A stretch of DNA of 64,000 bases, from assembly GCF_900635445.1 (NCBI RefSeq), contig NZ_LR134117.1, forward strand, positions 2,108,001 through 2,172,000, read 5' to 3'. A program made the translations under genes and the position numbers. This DNA is from Serratia odorifera (GTDB taxonomy: Bacteria > Pseudomonadota > Gammaproteobacteria > Enterobacterales > Enterobacteriaceae). Positions within the stretch are counted from its first letter, which is position 1, and each line of letters opens with the position of its first letter. The notes under the pieces were generated by a model. That model was given only the letters and a program-made list of their open reading frames with translations. It searched no databases and was not told the DNA's origin. Below, in pieces: positions 45,817-55,760 of the stretch.

Positions 45817-45841
45817 AAAGGGCGCTGATGCGCCCTTTTTT
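45817..45841 (+). terminator. rlmG terminator
   Basis: AAAGGGCG (45817-45824) pairs with CGCCCTTT (45831-45838) across a 6-base loop, followed by T residues. It also lies at the convergent end of fadH. Confidence 0.92.
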
Positions 45842-45847
45842 ATATTG

Positions 45848-47869
45848 TTACAGCGCCATCGCCAGCCGGGTGCCCTGATCGATCGCCCGTCGGGCATCCA
45901 GTTCTGCGGCCACGTCGGCACCGCCGATCAAATGCACGGTTTTTCCCAGCGCTAACAGGGGCTGTTGCAGTTCTCTGCGTGGCTCCTGCCCGGCACAGAT
46001 CACAATGGTGTCTACCGGCAGACAGCTGGCCTGATCGGCGCGTTCAATATGCAGACCTTCATCATCAATACGTTGATAACTGACGCTGTTGAGCATCTTC
46101 ACGCCGCGCATCGCCAGGCTGGCGCGATGGATCCAGCCGGTGGTTTTCCCCAGCCCATCACCCACTTTGCTGCTCTTACGCTGCAGCAGGAAAATCTGCC
46201 GCGGCGCGCGTGGTACCTGGGGGCCGTCGGCTGCCAGCCCGCCGCGCTGATTGAGCTGTGAATCAATACCCCATTCGCGATTGAACGCTTCGCTGTCCAG
46301 GCTGCTGGCCTCGCCGTGCTGGCTCAGATATTCGGCGGTGTCGAAGCCGATGCCGCCGGCACCGACGATCGCCACCCGCTGACCAACCGGCTTCTTGTCG
46401 CGCAGCACATCCAGATAGCTCAGCACCTTGGCGTTGTCGATACCGGGAATGTCCGGGGTGCGCGGCACGATGCCACAGGCCAGGATCACCTCGTCAAACT
46501 CGGTCAGATCCTGCGCCTCGACGCGCTTGCCGAGCCGCAGCGTCACTTCGCGCAACGCCAATTGGCGGCGGAAGTAGCGCAGGGTTTCATGGAACTCTTC
46601 TTTGCCGGGGATTTGCTTGGCGATATTGAACTGACCGCCAATCTCCGCAGCGGCGTCGAACAGCGTGACCTGATGGCCACGGCTGGCGGCGGTGGTGGCG
46701 AACGCCAGGCCAGCGGGGCCGGCACCGACCACCGCCAGACGTTTGGGGCGTTCCGCCGCCAGCAGCGGCATCTCGCTTTCGCGACAGGCGCGCGGGTTGA
46801 CCAGGCATGAGGTCAGCTTGCCGTCAAAAATCTGGTCCAGGCAGGCCTGGTTACAACCGATGCAGGTGTTAATTTCATCGGCGCGGCCTTCGGCAGCCTT
46901 GCGTACGAACTCGGCGTCCGCCAGAAACGGCCGCGCCATGGAAACCATATCGGCGCAACCCTGCGCCAGCGTTTGTTCTGCCACCGCCGGATCGTTAATG
47001 CGGTTGGTGGTGATCAAAGGAATGCCGACTTTGCCCATCAGCTTGTGCGTTACCCAGCTAAAGCCGGCGCGCGGTACCATGGTGGCGATGGTGGGAATGC
47101 GCGCTTCATGCCAGCCGATGCCGGTGTTGATCAGCGTCGCGCCAGCCTGCTCAATCGCCTGCGCCAAACGTTCGATCTCCTGCCAACTGGAGCCGTCCTC
47201 GACCAGATCGAGCATCGACAGGCGGTAGATCACAATGAATTCCCGGCCCACCGCCTGGCGCACGGCGCGCACGATCTCCACGGCAAAGCGCATGCGGTTT
47301 TCCGCGCTGCCGCCCCATTGGTCATCGCGCTGGTTGGTGCGAGCGACCAGAAACTGGTTGATCAGGTAACCTTCGGATCCCATTACTTCAACGCCGTCAT
47401 AGCCAGCCTGCTGAGCCAACGCGGCACAGTGGGCAAAATCGGCGATGGTATCTTCAATCTGCTGGTGGCTGAGGGCGGTGGGCGTGAAAGGGTTGATCGG
47501 CGCTTGCAGCGCAGACGGCGCCACCGGTTGTGGTTGATAACTGTAGCGCCCGGCGTGCAGGATTTGCAGCGCGATCTTGCCACCGGCCTGGTGCACGGCA
47601 TCGGTGACAATGCGGTGATGCGCCACCTGCTGTGGTTGATTGAGGATCGAACCGCCGCGGTAGACCACGCCCTTGTCATTCGGCGCGATACCGCCGGTGA
47701 CGATCAGCGCGACGCCGGCTGCCGCACGCTCGGCGTAAAATGCCGCCATTCTTTGCGGGCCATCGGGCAGCTCTTCCAGTCCGGTGTGCATCGAGCCCAT
47801 CAGCACCCGGTTTTTCAGGGTGGTGAAGCCAAGATCCAGCGGTGCCAACAGATGTGGGTATGCGCTCAT
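45848..47869 (-). CDS. fadH: FadH, 2,4-dienoyl-CoA reductase (NADPH)
   Basis: FadH reduces 2,4-dienoyl-CoA so that unsaturated fatty acids can enter beta-oxidation. The 673-residue protein has an Old-Yellow-Enzyme TIM barrel with FMN (1 to about 365), the 4Fe-4S cysteines CIGCNQACLDQIF and SCLVNPRAC, and FAD- and NADPH-binding domains (VVGAGPAGLAFA, IVGAGGIGFDTAEYL). The ATG at 47869 follows GGAGAT and gives the E. coli length of about 672. Confidence 0.96.
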   Translation of the reverse strand: MSAYPHLLAPLDLGFTTLKNRVLMGSMHTGLEELPDGPQRMAAFYAERAAAGVALIVTGGIAPNDKGVVYRGGSILNQPQQVAHHRIVTDAVHQAGGKIALQILHAGRYSYQPQPVAPSALQAPINPFTPTALSHQQIEDTIADFAHCAALAQQAGYDGVEVMGSEGYLINQFLVARTNQRDDQWGGSAENRMRFAVEIVRAVRQAVGREFIVIYRLSMLDLVEDGSSWQEIERLAQAIEQAGATLINTGIGWHEARIPTIATMVPRAGFSWVTHKLMGKVGIPLITTNRINDPAVAEQTLAQGCADMVSMARPFLADAEFVRKAAEGRADEINTCIGCNQACLDQIFDGKLTSCLVNPRACRESEMPLLAAERPKRLAVVGAGPAGLAFATTAASRGHQVTLFDAAAEIGGQFNIAKQIPGKEEFHETLRYFRRQLALREVTLRLGKRVEAQDLTEFDEVILACGIVPRTPDIPGIDNAKVLSYLDVLRDKKPVGQRVAIVGAGGIGFDTAEYLSQHGEASSLDSEAFNREWGIDSQLNQRGGLAADGPQVPRAPRQIFLLQRKSSKVGDGLGKTTGWIHRASLAMRGVKMLNSVSYQRIDDEGLHIERADQASCLPVDTIVICAGQEPRRELQQPLLALGKTVHLIGGADVAAELDARRAIDQGTRLAMAL

Positions 47870-48298
47870 TGCCATCTCCATCGGGTTGCATCTGCAACCC
47901 GTCGTTATTGTTATGCAGGTGATTCTACCCGGCATCATGCACGTCGCTGCAAGGCGGCAACGCCGATCGTTGGCGGCAGGAGCGGGGAGCCTCTAGCGCG
48001 TCGAACGGGTGCGGACCTTGCTTTTGCGGGTCGACGTACTCTGCTCAAGTGGTCGGATGAGATAAATCTAGCCGTTGTCCGATAAGTTTGAAATCAATGT
48101 TGCGCTGAATGTGATGGGCGTCATAAATACCGCTCGGCCTTTGCATTTTGCATGGTCGTCAGGTTAACATCTGTCCGCTTTATTCTGTTTCCTGCTGGAG
48201 TCCTGACCGAAAATGAACAAACACGCCTGTTGAATCTGGTCCCATGCCGCGCACTTTGTTGACGGATGGGGATATGTTGATTTCATTCAGGAGTGCCT
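47870..48298. other. fadH/ABC-F divergent intergenic region
   Basis: About 430 bases without a supported gene separate the divergent fadH and ABC-F starts. A partial FadR-like core, TGGTCGGATG at 48050-48059, lies 180 bp before fadH, but the match is weak. Nothing else distinct is visible. Gene order departs from the E. coli ygj region here. Confidence 0.45.
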
Positions 48299-49918
48299 AT
48301 GGCTCATTTTTCGCCATCCCCTTATCTGGTTTTACACCAACTGACCTGCCAATTTGCTGACGGCGAAACGCTGTTCGGCCCGCTCAACCTGCACCTTGAT
48401 CGGCGACGCTGCGCGCTGGTAGGTCGCAACGGCGTCGGCAAAAGTCGGCTATTGCGCCTGCTGGCCGGAGAGGATTGTCCTGGCGGCGGCCACGTGGAAA
48501 CCCACGGTGTGATCGCCAGCGTGGCGCAGCACAACGAGATAGCAATGGACGTGACGGTGGCACACTGGCTCGGTTTCGGCGACGAGATGGCTGCATTGGC
48601 GCGCATGGAACGTGGCGAAATGCTGGCCGACGACGTCGAGTTGCTGGATGGGCAGTGGGATCTGATTGAACGACTGCAGGCGGCGTTTACCGCGGCGGGG
48701 TTACCGGCGCTGGAAATGCATCAGCCTGCCGGGGCGCTAAGCGGCGGCGAACGCATGCGCGCCGCGCTGTGTGCCGCATTTATTTCCCGTGCTGATTTTC
48801 TGCTGCTGGATGAACCGAGCAACCACCTGGATCGCCACGGACGCGAATGGCTGTATCGGCAACTGGCGGCGTGGCGCGGCGGGATGCTGGTCGCCAGCCA
48901 CGATCGGCAACTGTTGATGCATATGCAGCGTATTGTAGAACTGACCCCCGACGGGGTGATCAGCTACAGCGGCAACTACCAGGATTATCGCCGTCAGCGC
49001 GAACGTCAACGGCAGGCGGCACGTGAAGTGCTGGAACATGCGGCGCAGGAGCGTAAACGCGCCCGCACCCGGCTGATCAAAGAGCACGACGCCAGCCAGC
49101 GTCGCTCGGCCAGCACGTTGCGTAACGTGGACAATCTCAACATCGCATCTTTTGAACGGGTAGCATACAAGGGCGCGGCGAAAGAAAGCCTGGGTACGCT
49201 GCGCAAGCAGCATCTGCGACAGAAACAGGTGCTGGATGACAAGGTATGCGCCGCGCAACAGCGGGTCGAAGATGAGAGCCCGGTGATGTTTACCCTGCCG
49301 GGCAGCGCGGTGGCGGCGGGCAAGCAGGTACTGGAACTGGAAGGCGTGCAGTTGCCGTTCGTGACGCTGCCGCCGCTCAGCTGGCGCCTGACGGGGCCGT
49401 CACGGGTGGCGATCGGAGGGCCGAACGGCTGCGGTAAATCCACCTTGCTGAAAGTGATCGCCGGGCAGTTGGCGGCGCGGGCTGGCGATTGCCGACTGGC
49501 GGTCAGCGCCGCCTACCTCGATCAATCGCTGAGCCAGTTCGATCTGTCGCGATCGGTATTCGATCATCTGGCACTGGAAGACTCGCCGATGGTCGCAGGC
49601 GAACTGCGTACCCGGTTGGCACAGTTACAGCTGGGTGCCGATCGGCTACGGCTACCGCTGGCGATGCTCAGCGGTGGCGAACGCCTGAAAGCGGCGCTGG
49701 CCTGTGCGTTGTGGCGCCGGCAACCGGCGCAGTTGCTGCTGCTGGACGAGCCCACCAACCATCTCGATCTGGCGTCGTTACAGGCGATAGAGGCGGCGCT
49801 GAAGGGCTATCCCGGCGCGCTGCTGGTGGTTTCCCATGATGATGCGTTCCTGCAGGGGCTACGGTTAACCCACCGGCTGGACTGGGGAGAGCTCGGCTGG
49901 CAAAGCCTGACACTGTAA
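48299..49918 (+). CDS. ABC-F family ATPase
   Basis: The 539-residue protein has two ATP-binding cassettes and no membrane segments. The first shows VGRNGVGKSRLL, LSGGERMRAAL and LLLDEPSNHLD. The second shows GGPNGCGKSTLL, LSGGERLKAAL and LLLDEPTNHLD. A charged linker of about 80 residues rich in Arg and Gln joins them. ABC-F proteins act on ribosomes in translation rescue or antibiotic protection. It is not clearly EttA, Uup, YheS or YbiT. The ATG at 48299 follows CAGGAG. Its end overlaps the convergent MocR gene by 54 bp. Confidence 0.85.
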   Translation: MAHFSPSPYLVLHQLTCQFADGETLFGPLNLHLDRRRCALVGRNGVGKSRLLRLLAGEDCPGGGHVETHGVIASVAQHNEIAMDVTVAHWLGFGDEMAALARMERGEMLADDVELLDGQWDLIERLQAAFTAAGLPALEMHQPAGALSGGERMRAALCAAFISRADFLLLDEPSNHLDRHGREWLYRQLAAWRGGMLVASHDRQLLMHMQRIVELTPDGVISYSGNYQDYRRQRERQRQAAREVLEHAAQERKRARTRLIKEHDASQRRSASTLRNVDNLNIASFERVAYKGAAKESLGTLRKQHLRQKQVLDDKVCAAQQRVEDESPVMFTLPGSAVAAGKQVLELEGVQLPFVTLPPLSWRLTGPSRVAIGGPNGCGKSTLLKVIAGQLAARAGDCRLAVSAAYLDQSLSQFDLSRSVFDHLALEDSPMVAGELRTRLAQLQLGADRLRLPLAMLSGGERLKAALACALWRRQPAQLLLLDEPTNHLDLASLQAIEAALKGYPGALLVVSHDDAFLQGLRLTHRLDWGELGWQSLTL

Positions 49919-51378
49919 AATGCAGTCCAGCAGCAGGGTGAACGCCGCGGCCATCTGTTCTTCCGGTACGCAGGCAAAGCCCATCAGTAGGCCGCGGCGG
50001 TGGTTCGGCAGCATGTAATAACGCGAAAGCGGTCGTACCAGAACGCCACGCGCGCTGGCGGCGGCGGCGATCGCCACGTCGTTGGCGCTGTCGGGCAGGT
50101 TGAGGATCAGATGCAGACCGGCATTGCTGTTGAATTCGCTGAGCGCCTGCTTGCCAAGATGCTGTTCGATAAGCGCGGTAAGAAATGCGCGCCGCTTGGC
50201 ATACAGCAAACGCATGCGGCGTATGTGCGCGGTGTAATGTCCTTCCTGGATGAACTGTGCCAATGCGGCCTGGATCAGCAAATGCCCGCCGCGATACAGT
50301 TCGGTATGGGCGGTTTTCAGCGCGCCGACCAACGGCTTTGGCAGCACCACATAACCCAGGCGCAGTGCGGGATACAGCGTTTTGCTGAAGGTACCGATAT
50401 AGATCACCGGCGCATCCGCCTCCAGGCCTTGCAGCGCCGGAATCGGTTGGCCGGAGAAGCGGAATTCGCTGTCATAGTCGTCTTCGACGATCCAGCCGCC
50501 GGCATGCCGCGCCAACCCCAGCAGGCGTTGGCGACGCGCCAGACTCATCACCGACCCCCAGAGGGTATTGGTGCGACGGCGTGACGAAAATCAGCCGTGG
50601 CGCACCACCCGGTTGTTCCGGCGGCACCATGCCGGCTTCATCCACCGGCAGGGGGGCGGATATCCACATCATTCATGCGCAATACGTTGCGAATGCCCCA
50701 ATAGCCCGGCTCCTCAATCCACACTTCGTCGCGCGGGTTGCACAGCATGCGCGCCACCAGATCGATCGCCTGATGAATGCCTTCGGTAATCAGGATCTGC
50801 TCCGGCGAACAGCGCACCGAGCGCGCCACGCGCAGATAATCCACCAGCGCGTGCTGTAACTCCGGACTGCCGCCCTGATTGCTGTAGGTAAGGCGTTGTG
50901 GCGTTGGACGACGACTGATGCGCGCCTGGATCTTGCTGAACAGCTGGTGCGGGAAGGCATTGACGTCCGGCACACCGGGAATGAAGGCTCCCCATTGCTT
51001 GGGGCTGGCGCTGGCGTGTTGCAACAGCGTTTCGCCGCGTTGGGACAGTTCCAGCGGGCGCTCGGCACCGTTGCTGCCAATCGGCATGCTGGCAGTGGAC
51101 AAACAGCTGTCCGGCACCGTTTCTGCGACGAAGGTCCCACTTCCGGCACGTGAAAATACATACCCTTCAGCCAAAAGTTGTTCATAAACGGTTAAAACCG
51201 TGTTGCGTGACAGGCCCAGTTCCTGAGCCAGATCGCGCGAGGCGGGCAAACGGTTGGAGGGTGGCAGACTGCCGTCAAGGATGCTGATGCGGATGGCGTT
51301 ATAAAGCCGTTTATGCAGCTTGTCATCCGGTTGTTCGCCCAGCCTTTGCAACAGTAAATCACCGCTTAATGAACGCAA
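49865..51378 (-). pseudogene. MocR/GabR-type regulator (GntR-aminotransferase fusion), twice frameshifted
   Basis: The gene encodes a GntR winged helix (about residues 10-75, SRDLAQELGLSRNTVLTVYEQL) fused to a PLP-dependent aminotransferase-like domain (GGWIVEDDYDSEFRF, with a lysine region IGTFSKTLYPALRLG). Two breaks, at GGGGGG 50651-50656 and CCCCC 50555-50559, each need one base removed; the repaired protein is 503 residues. The start is TTG at 51378, because an in-frame stop lies just upstream and GAGGGA gives the ribosome site. It is divergent from gabT and probably regulates it, like GabR in Bacillus. Confidence 0.85.
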
Positions 51379-51500
51379 GTGGATCCCTCAATTAATCGTA
51401 ACTGGCACTCGATTATAGAGCCACACCCTGTGTAAATAAACGTCATTGTTTCACGAATGTGAACGAAACGTGTAACTGACATTGGGCGGAGAACACAACC
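51379..51500. promoter_or_regulatory. Divergent promoter region of the MocR gene and gabT
   Basis: The 122-bp spacer has a perfect minus-strand -10 (TATAAT, complement of 51412-51417) for the regulator. An imperfect inverted repeat, TGGCACTC...GAGCCA at 51403-51423, overlaps it and could be the operator. gabT has GGCGGAG as ribosome site before its ATG. The promoter elements are seen; the operator role is inferred. Confidence 0.45.
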
Positions 51501-52767
51501 ATGAAAAACGCAGAACTGAATCAACGTCGTCTTGATGCCACCCCGCGCGGCATCGGCGTCATGTGCGGCTACTACGCCGACCGGGCGGAAAACGCCACGC
51601 TGTGGGATGTGGAAGGCAACAAGATTATCGATTTTGCCGCGGGTATTGCGGTGCTGAATACTGGCCATCGCCATCCGAAAGTGGTCGCCGCCATTGAGCA
51701 TCAGCTGAAGTCGTTTACCCACACTGCTTATCAGATCGTGCCGTACGAAAGTTATGTGGCGCTTGCCGAGCGTATCAACCAGCGCGCACCGATCCGACGG
51801 ACCTGCTAAAACTGCATTCTTCACCACCGGCGCCGAAGCGGTGGAAAACGCGGTGAAAATTGCCCGCGCCCATACCGGCCGGCCGGGGATTATTACCTTT
51901 GGCGGCGGTTTCCACGGCCGTACTTACATGACCATGGCGCTGACCGGCAAAGTGGCGCCTTATAAACTTGGCTTCGGCCCGTTCCCGGGGTCGGTGTTCC
52001 ATGGCCAGTACCCGAACGCGCTGTACGGCGTCAGCACGCAGGACGCGATGAATAGCCTGGAACGCATCTTTAAAGCGGATATCGAGCCGAAACAGGTGGC
52101 GGCGATCGTGCTGGAACCGGTGCAGGGCGAAGGCGGCTTCAACGTCGCGCCGCCGGAGTTCATGCAGGCGCTGCGAGCCCTGTGCGACGAGCATGGCATT
52201 CTGCTGGTCGCTGACGAAGTACAAACCGGGTTCGCACGTACCGGCAAACTGTTCGCCATGGAACATTACGCCGTGAAGGCCGATTTGATCACTATGGCGA
52301 AAAGTCTGGCGGGTGGCATGCCACTGTCTGGTGTGGTTGGCCGTGCCGAAGTGATGGACGCGCCAGCGCCAGGCGGGCTGGGCGGCACCTATGGCGGTAA
52401 CCCGCTGGCGGTGGCAGCAGCCCATGCGGTGCTGGAGGTGATTGACGAAGAACAGCTGTGCCAGCGTGCGCAGCGTCTGGGCCAGCACCTGGTGGAAGTG
52501 TTGCAGCGTGCGCGGGAAACCTGCCCGGCGATCGTCGACATCCGTGCGCAAGGATCGATGGTGGCGGTGGAGTTCAACGACCCGGCCACGGGGAAACCGT
52601 CACCGGACTTTACCCGTCAGGTGCAGCAAAAAGCCCAACAGGAAGGCCTGTTGCTGCTGAGCTGCGGGGTGAACGGCAACGTGATTCGTTTCCTGTATCC
52701 GTTGACCATTCCAGACGATCAATTTACCGAAGCGCTGGGCATTCTTTCCCGCGCGTTGGCTCAGTAA
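51501..52767 (+). pseudogene. gabT: GabT, 4-aminobutyrate aminotransferase, frameshifted
   Basis: GabT transfers the amino group of GABA to 2-oxoglutarate, giving succinate semialdehyde. The frame MKNAELNQRRLDATPRGIG runs to a stop at 51807-51809, while the rest (FFTTGAEAVENAVKIAR onward) is in another frame. Removing one C at 51794-51795 joins them as NQRAPIDGPAKTAFF and gives 421 residues (E. coli 426). The PLP lysine segment ITMAKSLAGGMPLSG and VADEVQTGFARTG are intact. It is the first gene of a gabT-gabD-permease operon. Confidence 0.93.
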
Positions 52768-52779
52768 GGAACGCATGCC

Positions 52780-54234
52780 ATGAAACTGAACAATCCCGAA
52801 TTGCTGCGCAACCAGTGCCTGATCAACGGTGAATGGTGCGATGCGCTGAGCGGCAAGCGTGAAGCGGTGATTAATCCGGCGACCGGCGTCGAGCTGGCGT
52901 CGATCCCGCTGGTCAGCGGTGAAGAAACCCAACAGGCGATCGGCGCAGCGCAGCGGGCGCAGCAAGACTGGAAGCAGCTAACGGCCAAACAGCGTTCAGC
53001 GTTGTTGCTGGCATGGGCCGAGCGGATCCTGGCGGCCCAGGAAGATCTGGCCCAGTTGATGACCGCCGAACAGGGGAAATCATTGGCGGAAGCGCGGGGC
53101 GAAGTGGCGTATGCCGCGTCGTTTATCACCTGGTTTGCCGAAGAGGCCAAGCGGGTTGATGGTGCGGTATTACAGGCGCCGCAGGCCTCGCAGCGTCTGG
53201 TAGTGGTAAAGCAGCCGATCGGCGTCTGTGCGGCGATCACGCCGTGGAACTTCCCGGCGGCGATGATCACCCGCAAAGTGGCACCGGCACTGGCGGCAGG
53301 TTGCGCCATCATCGTCAAACCGGCGGAACAGACGCCGTTGACCGCTCTGGCGCTGGGCAAGCTGGCGCAAGACGCGGGTATTCCTGCCGGGGTGTTGCAG
53401 ATTGTCACCGGCGACGCGGCGCAGGTCGGTAAAGTGTTGTGCGACAGTCCGGTGGTGCGCAAGTTGAGCTTCACCGGCTCAACCGAAGTGGGGCGCATTC
53501 TGATGGCGCAATGTGCGCCGACCATCAAGAAACTGTCGCTGGAACTGGGCGGTAACGCGCCGGTAATCGTGTTCGACGATGCCAATCTGGACGCGGCGGT
53601 GGCCGGCATCATGGCCTCCAAGTTCCGCAATAGCGGCCAGACCTGCGTCTGCGCCAACCGGATTTACGTGCAGGCCGGTATTTACGATCGGCTGGTGGAC
53701 AAGCTGGTGGCCGCGGTGGAACAGCTCAAGGTCGGCGACGGCGCGTTGGAGGGCACCACACAGGGGCCGCTAATCGATCGGGCTGCGGTCGAAAAAGTGC
53801 AAAGTCATATTGATGACGCGTTGATCAAAGGGGCGCAGATCGCCACCGGCGGCCAGCCGCACGCGCTTGGCGGCACCTTCTATCAACCGACGGTGGTGAC
53901 CGGCGTGACGCAGCAGATGCGCTTCGCCAAAGAGGAAACCTTCGGCCCGGTAGCGCCGCTGTTCCGTTTTCAGGATGAGCAAGAGGCCATCGCCATGGCT
54001 AACGATACCGAATTTGGTCTGGCGGCTTATGTCTTCACGCAAAACGCAGCGCGTCAGTGGCGGGTTCCGGAAGCGCTGGAATACGGCATGGTCGGCATCA
54101 ATACCGGTCTGATTTCCAACGAAGTGGCGCCGTTCGGCGGCGTGAAACAGTCAGGGCTCGGACGCGAAGGATCGCGCTACGGGATAGAGGAATATCTGGA
54201 GCTGAAATACCTGTGTATCGACGTGAGCTGTTAA
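52780..54234 (+). CDS. gabD: GabD, succinate-semialdehyde dehydrogenase (NADP+)
   Basis: GabD oxidises succinate semialdehyde to succinate, the second step of GABA breakdown. The 484-residue aldehyde dehydrogenase shows TPWNFPAAMITRK, the catalytic Glu in LSLELGGNAPVIV, and the catalytic Cys in NSGQTCVCANR. Length is close to E. coli GabD (482). It starts 12 bp after gabT. Confidence 0.95.
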   Translation: MKLNNPELLRNQCLINGEWCDALSGKREAVINPATGVELASIPLVSGEETQQAIGAAQRAQQDWKQLTAKQRSALLLAWAERILAAQEDLAQLMTAEQGKSLAEARGEVAYAASFITWFAEEAKRVDGAVLQAPQASQRLVVVKQPIGVCAAITPWNFPAAMITRKVAPALAAGCAIIVKPAEQTPLTALALGKLAQDAGIPAGVLQIVTGDAAQVGKVLCDSPVVRKLSFTGSTEVGRILMAQCAPTIKKLSLELGGNAPVIVFDDANLDAAVAGIMASKFRNSGQTCVCANRIYVQAGIYDRLVDKLVAAVEQLKVGDGALEGTTQGPLIDRAAVEKVQSHIDDALIKGAQIATGGQPHALGGTFYQPTVVTGVTQQMRFAKEETFGPVAPLFRFQDEQEAIAMANDTEFGLAAYVFTQNAARQWRVPEALEYGMVGINTGLISNEVAPFGGVKQSGLGREGSRYGIEEYLELKYLCIDVSC

Positions 54235-54292
54235 CCCTCGGGACAATAACCTCGCCCGGTGGCCGTTGCCGCCGGGTTGCAAAGGATAATCT

Positions 54293-55534
54293 ATGCCTTC
54301 TGACAACATCACCCTGTCTCCGGCGCTTGCCGGGGAGCGGGCATCTGCACCCGCCAAATCACTGAGTTTCCTGGAAGGGGTGGCGATGATCGTCGGTACC
54401 AACATCGGTGCCGGCGTGCTGTCCATCGCCTACGCTTCAAGCAAGGCCGGCTTTTTGCCACTGCTGTTCTGGCTGGTGCTGGTCGGCTGCCTGACGACCA
54501 TCACCATGCTGTACGTCGCCGAATCCACGCTGCGCACCCGTGCGCATTTACAGCTGAGCGGCCTGGCGAAACGCTACGTCGGCGGTCTGGGCGCCTGGCT
54601 GATGTTTGCGTCGGTCTGCGTCAACAGCGTTGGCGCGTTGACCGCCTATATGACCGGTAGCGGCAAATTGCTGCAATCCTTGTTCGGTATTTCCCCGGCG
54701 TTCGGCAGTCTGCTGTTCTTCATACCGGCTGCAGGCGTGTTGTACCTTGGTTTGAAGGCTATCGGCCGGGGTGAAAAGTTTATCAGCATCGGCATGGTGG
54801 TGATGCTCAGCGTGCTGGTGATGGCGACGCTGCTAAAAGACACCACGCAAATGCGCAACCTGCTCGATGGCGACTGGCGGTTTATGGTGCCGGTGTTCAA
54901 CGTGGTGGTGTTCTGTTTTTCTGCGCAATATATCGTGCCGGAGATGGCGCGCGGCTTCTCGAACAAACCGGAACAGTTGCCCAAGGCGATTATCGTCGGC
55001 ATGGTGATCACCTTTGTGCTGCTTGCGGCAGTGCCGCTGTCGGTGATTGCGCTCAGCGGGTTGGACGGCATTTCTGATGTCGCCACCATTTCCTGGGGAC
55101 AGGCGCTGGGGCAGTGGGCATTCTTTTCGGCGAATATCTTTGCGCTGTGCGCCATGCTGACATCATATTGGGGCCTGGGCGGCAGCTTCCTGACCAATAT
55201 TTTCGACAAATTCCGTCTGGGTGACGACGAACAGCCGCTGCGCCGTTTTGGCGTGTTGCTGCTGGTGGTGGTACCGCCGTTCGTACTGGCTTACAGCGGC
55301 TTTGTTTCATTCGTTAACGCACTGTACTTTGCCGGCGTATTCAGCGGCGTGATTCTGTCGATTATGCCGATGCTGATCCTGCGTGGCGCGCGCAAAAATG
55401 GTGACATGACGCCACGCTGGCAATGCAACTGGATCACTCACCCCCTGCTGCAAATCAGCATTGTGCTGCTGTATCTGTCCAGCGCGGTATATGCCATTGC
55501 GTCGCTGCTTGGCTTCCTGCCGGCAGGATGGTAA
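54293..55534 (+). CDS. Aromatic/hydroxy amino acid permease family (HAAAP) transporter
   Basis: The 413-residue integral membrane protein has about 11 helices and begins with the family signature FLEGVAMIVGTNIGAGVLSI. This resembles the Mtr/TyrP/TnaB branch of the APC superfamily. It follows gabD by 58 bp on the same strand with an AAGGATAA ribosome site, so it may import GABA or a related amino acid. The substrate is inferred from context only, since the E. coli transporter GabP is of a different subfamily. Confidence 0.8.
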   Translation: MPSDNITLSPALAGERASAPAKSLSFLEGVAMIVGTNIGAGVLSIAYASSKAGFLPLLFWLVLVGCLTTITMLYVAESTLRTRAHLQLSGLAKRYVGGLGAWLMFASVCVNSVGALTAYMTGSGKLLQSLFGISPAFGSLLFFIPAAGVLYLGLKAIGRGEKFISIGMVVMLSVLVMATLLKDTTQMRNLLDGDWRFMVPVFNVVVFCFSAQYIVPEMARGFSNKPEQLPKAIIVGMVITFVLLAAVPLSVIALSGLDGISDVATISWGQALGQWAFFSANIFALCAMLTSYWGLGGSFLTNIFDKFRLGDDEQPLRRFGVLLLVVVPPFVLAYSGFVSFVNALYFAGVFSGVILSIMPMLILRGARKNGDMTPRWQCNWITHPLLQISIVLLYLSSAVYAIASLLGFLPAGW

Positions 55535-55760
55535 CCCTCTCCCTCAAGTGATGTGTTTTCTCTGCATAGAGAACGGCGGCGTCGTGGCCGCCGATTTTTT
55601 AATTAAAGTAATTCAACTGCTTATATTTTATGGTTAAAAATAAAATAATAAGCAAAGTTATGTATTTTAATAATTTTTCCAAACGGCTAGTCAGTCACTA
55701 TTTTTTTATATAGATTTATGCTGTGCTGTACAATATCTATATAACAAGGGGATGACTTCC

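Noticed and set aside
48050..48059. FadR-like core before fadH
   Set aside because: Only about 8 of 10 core positions match and the right half is poor; not strong enough to annotate as an operator.
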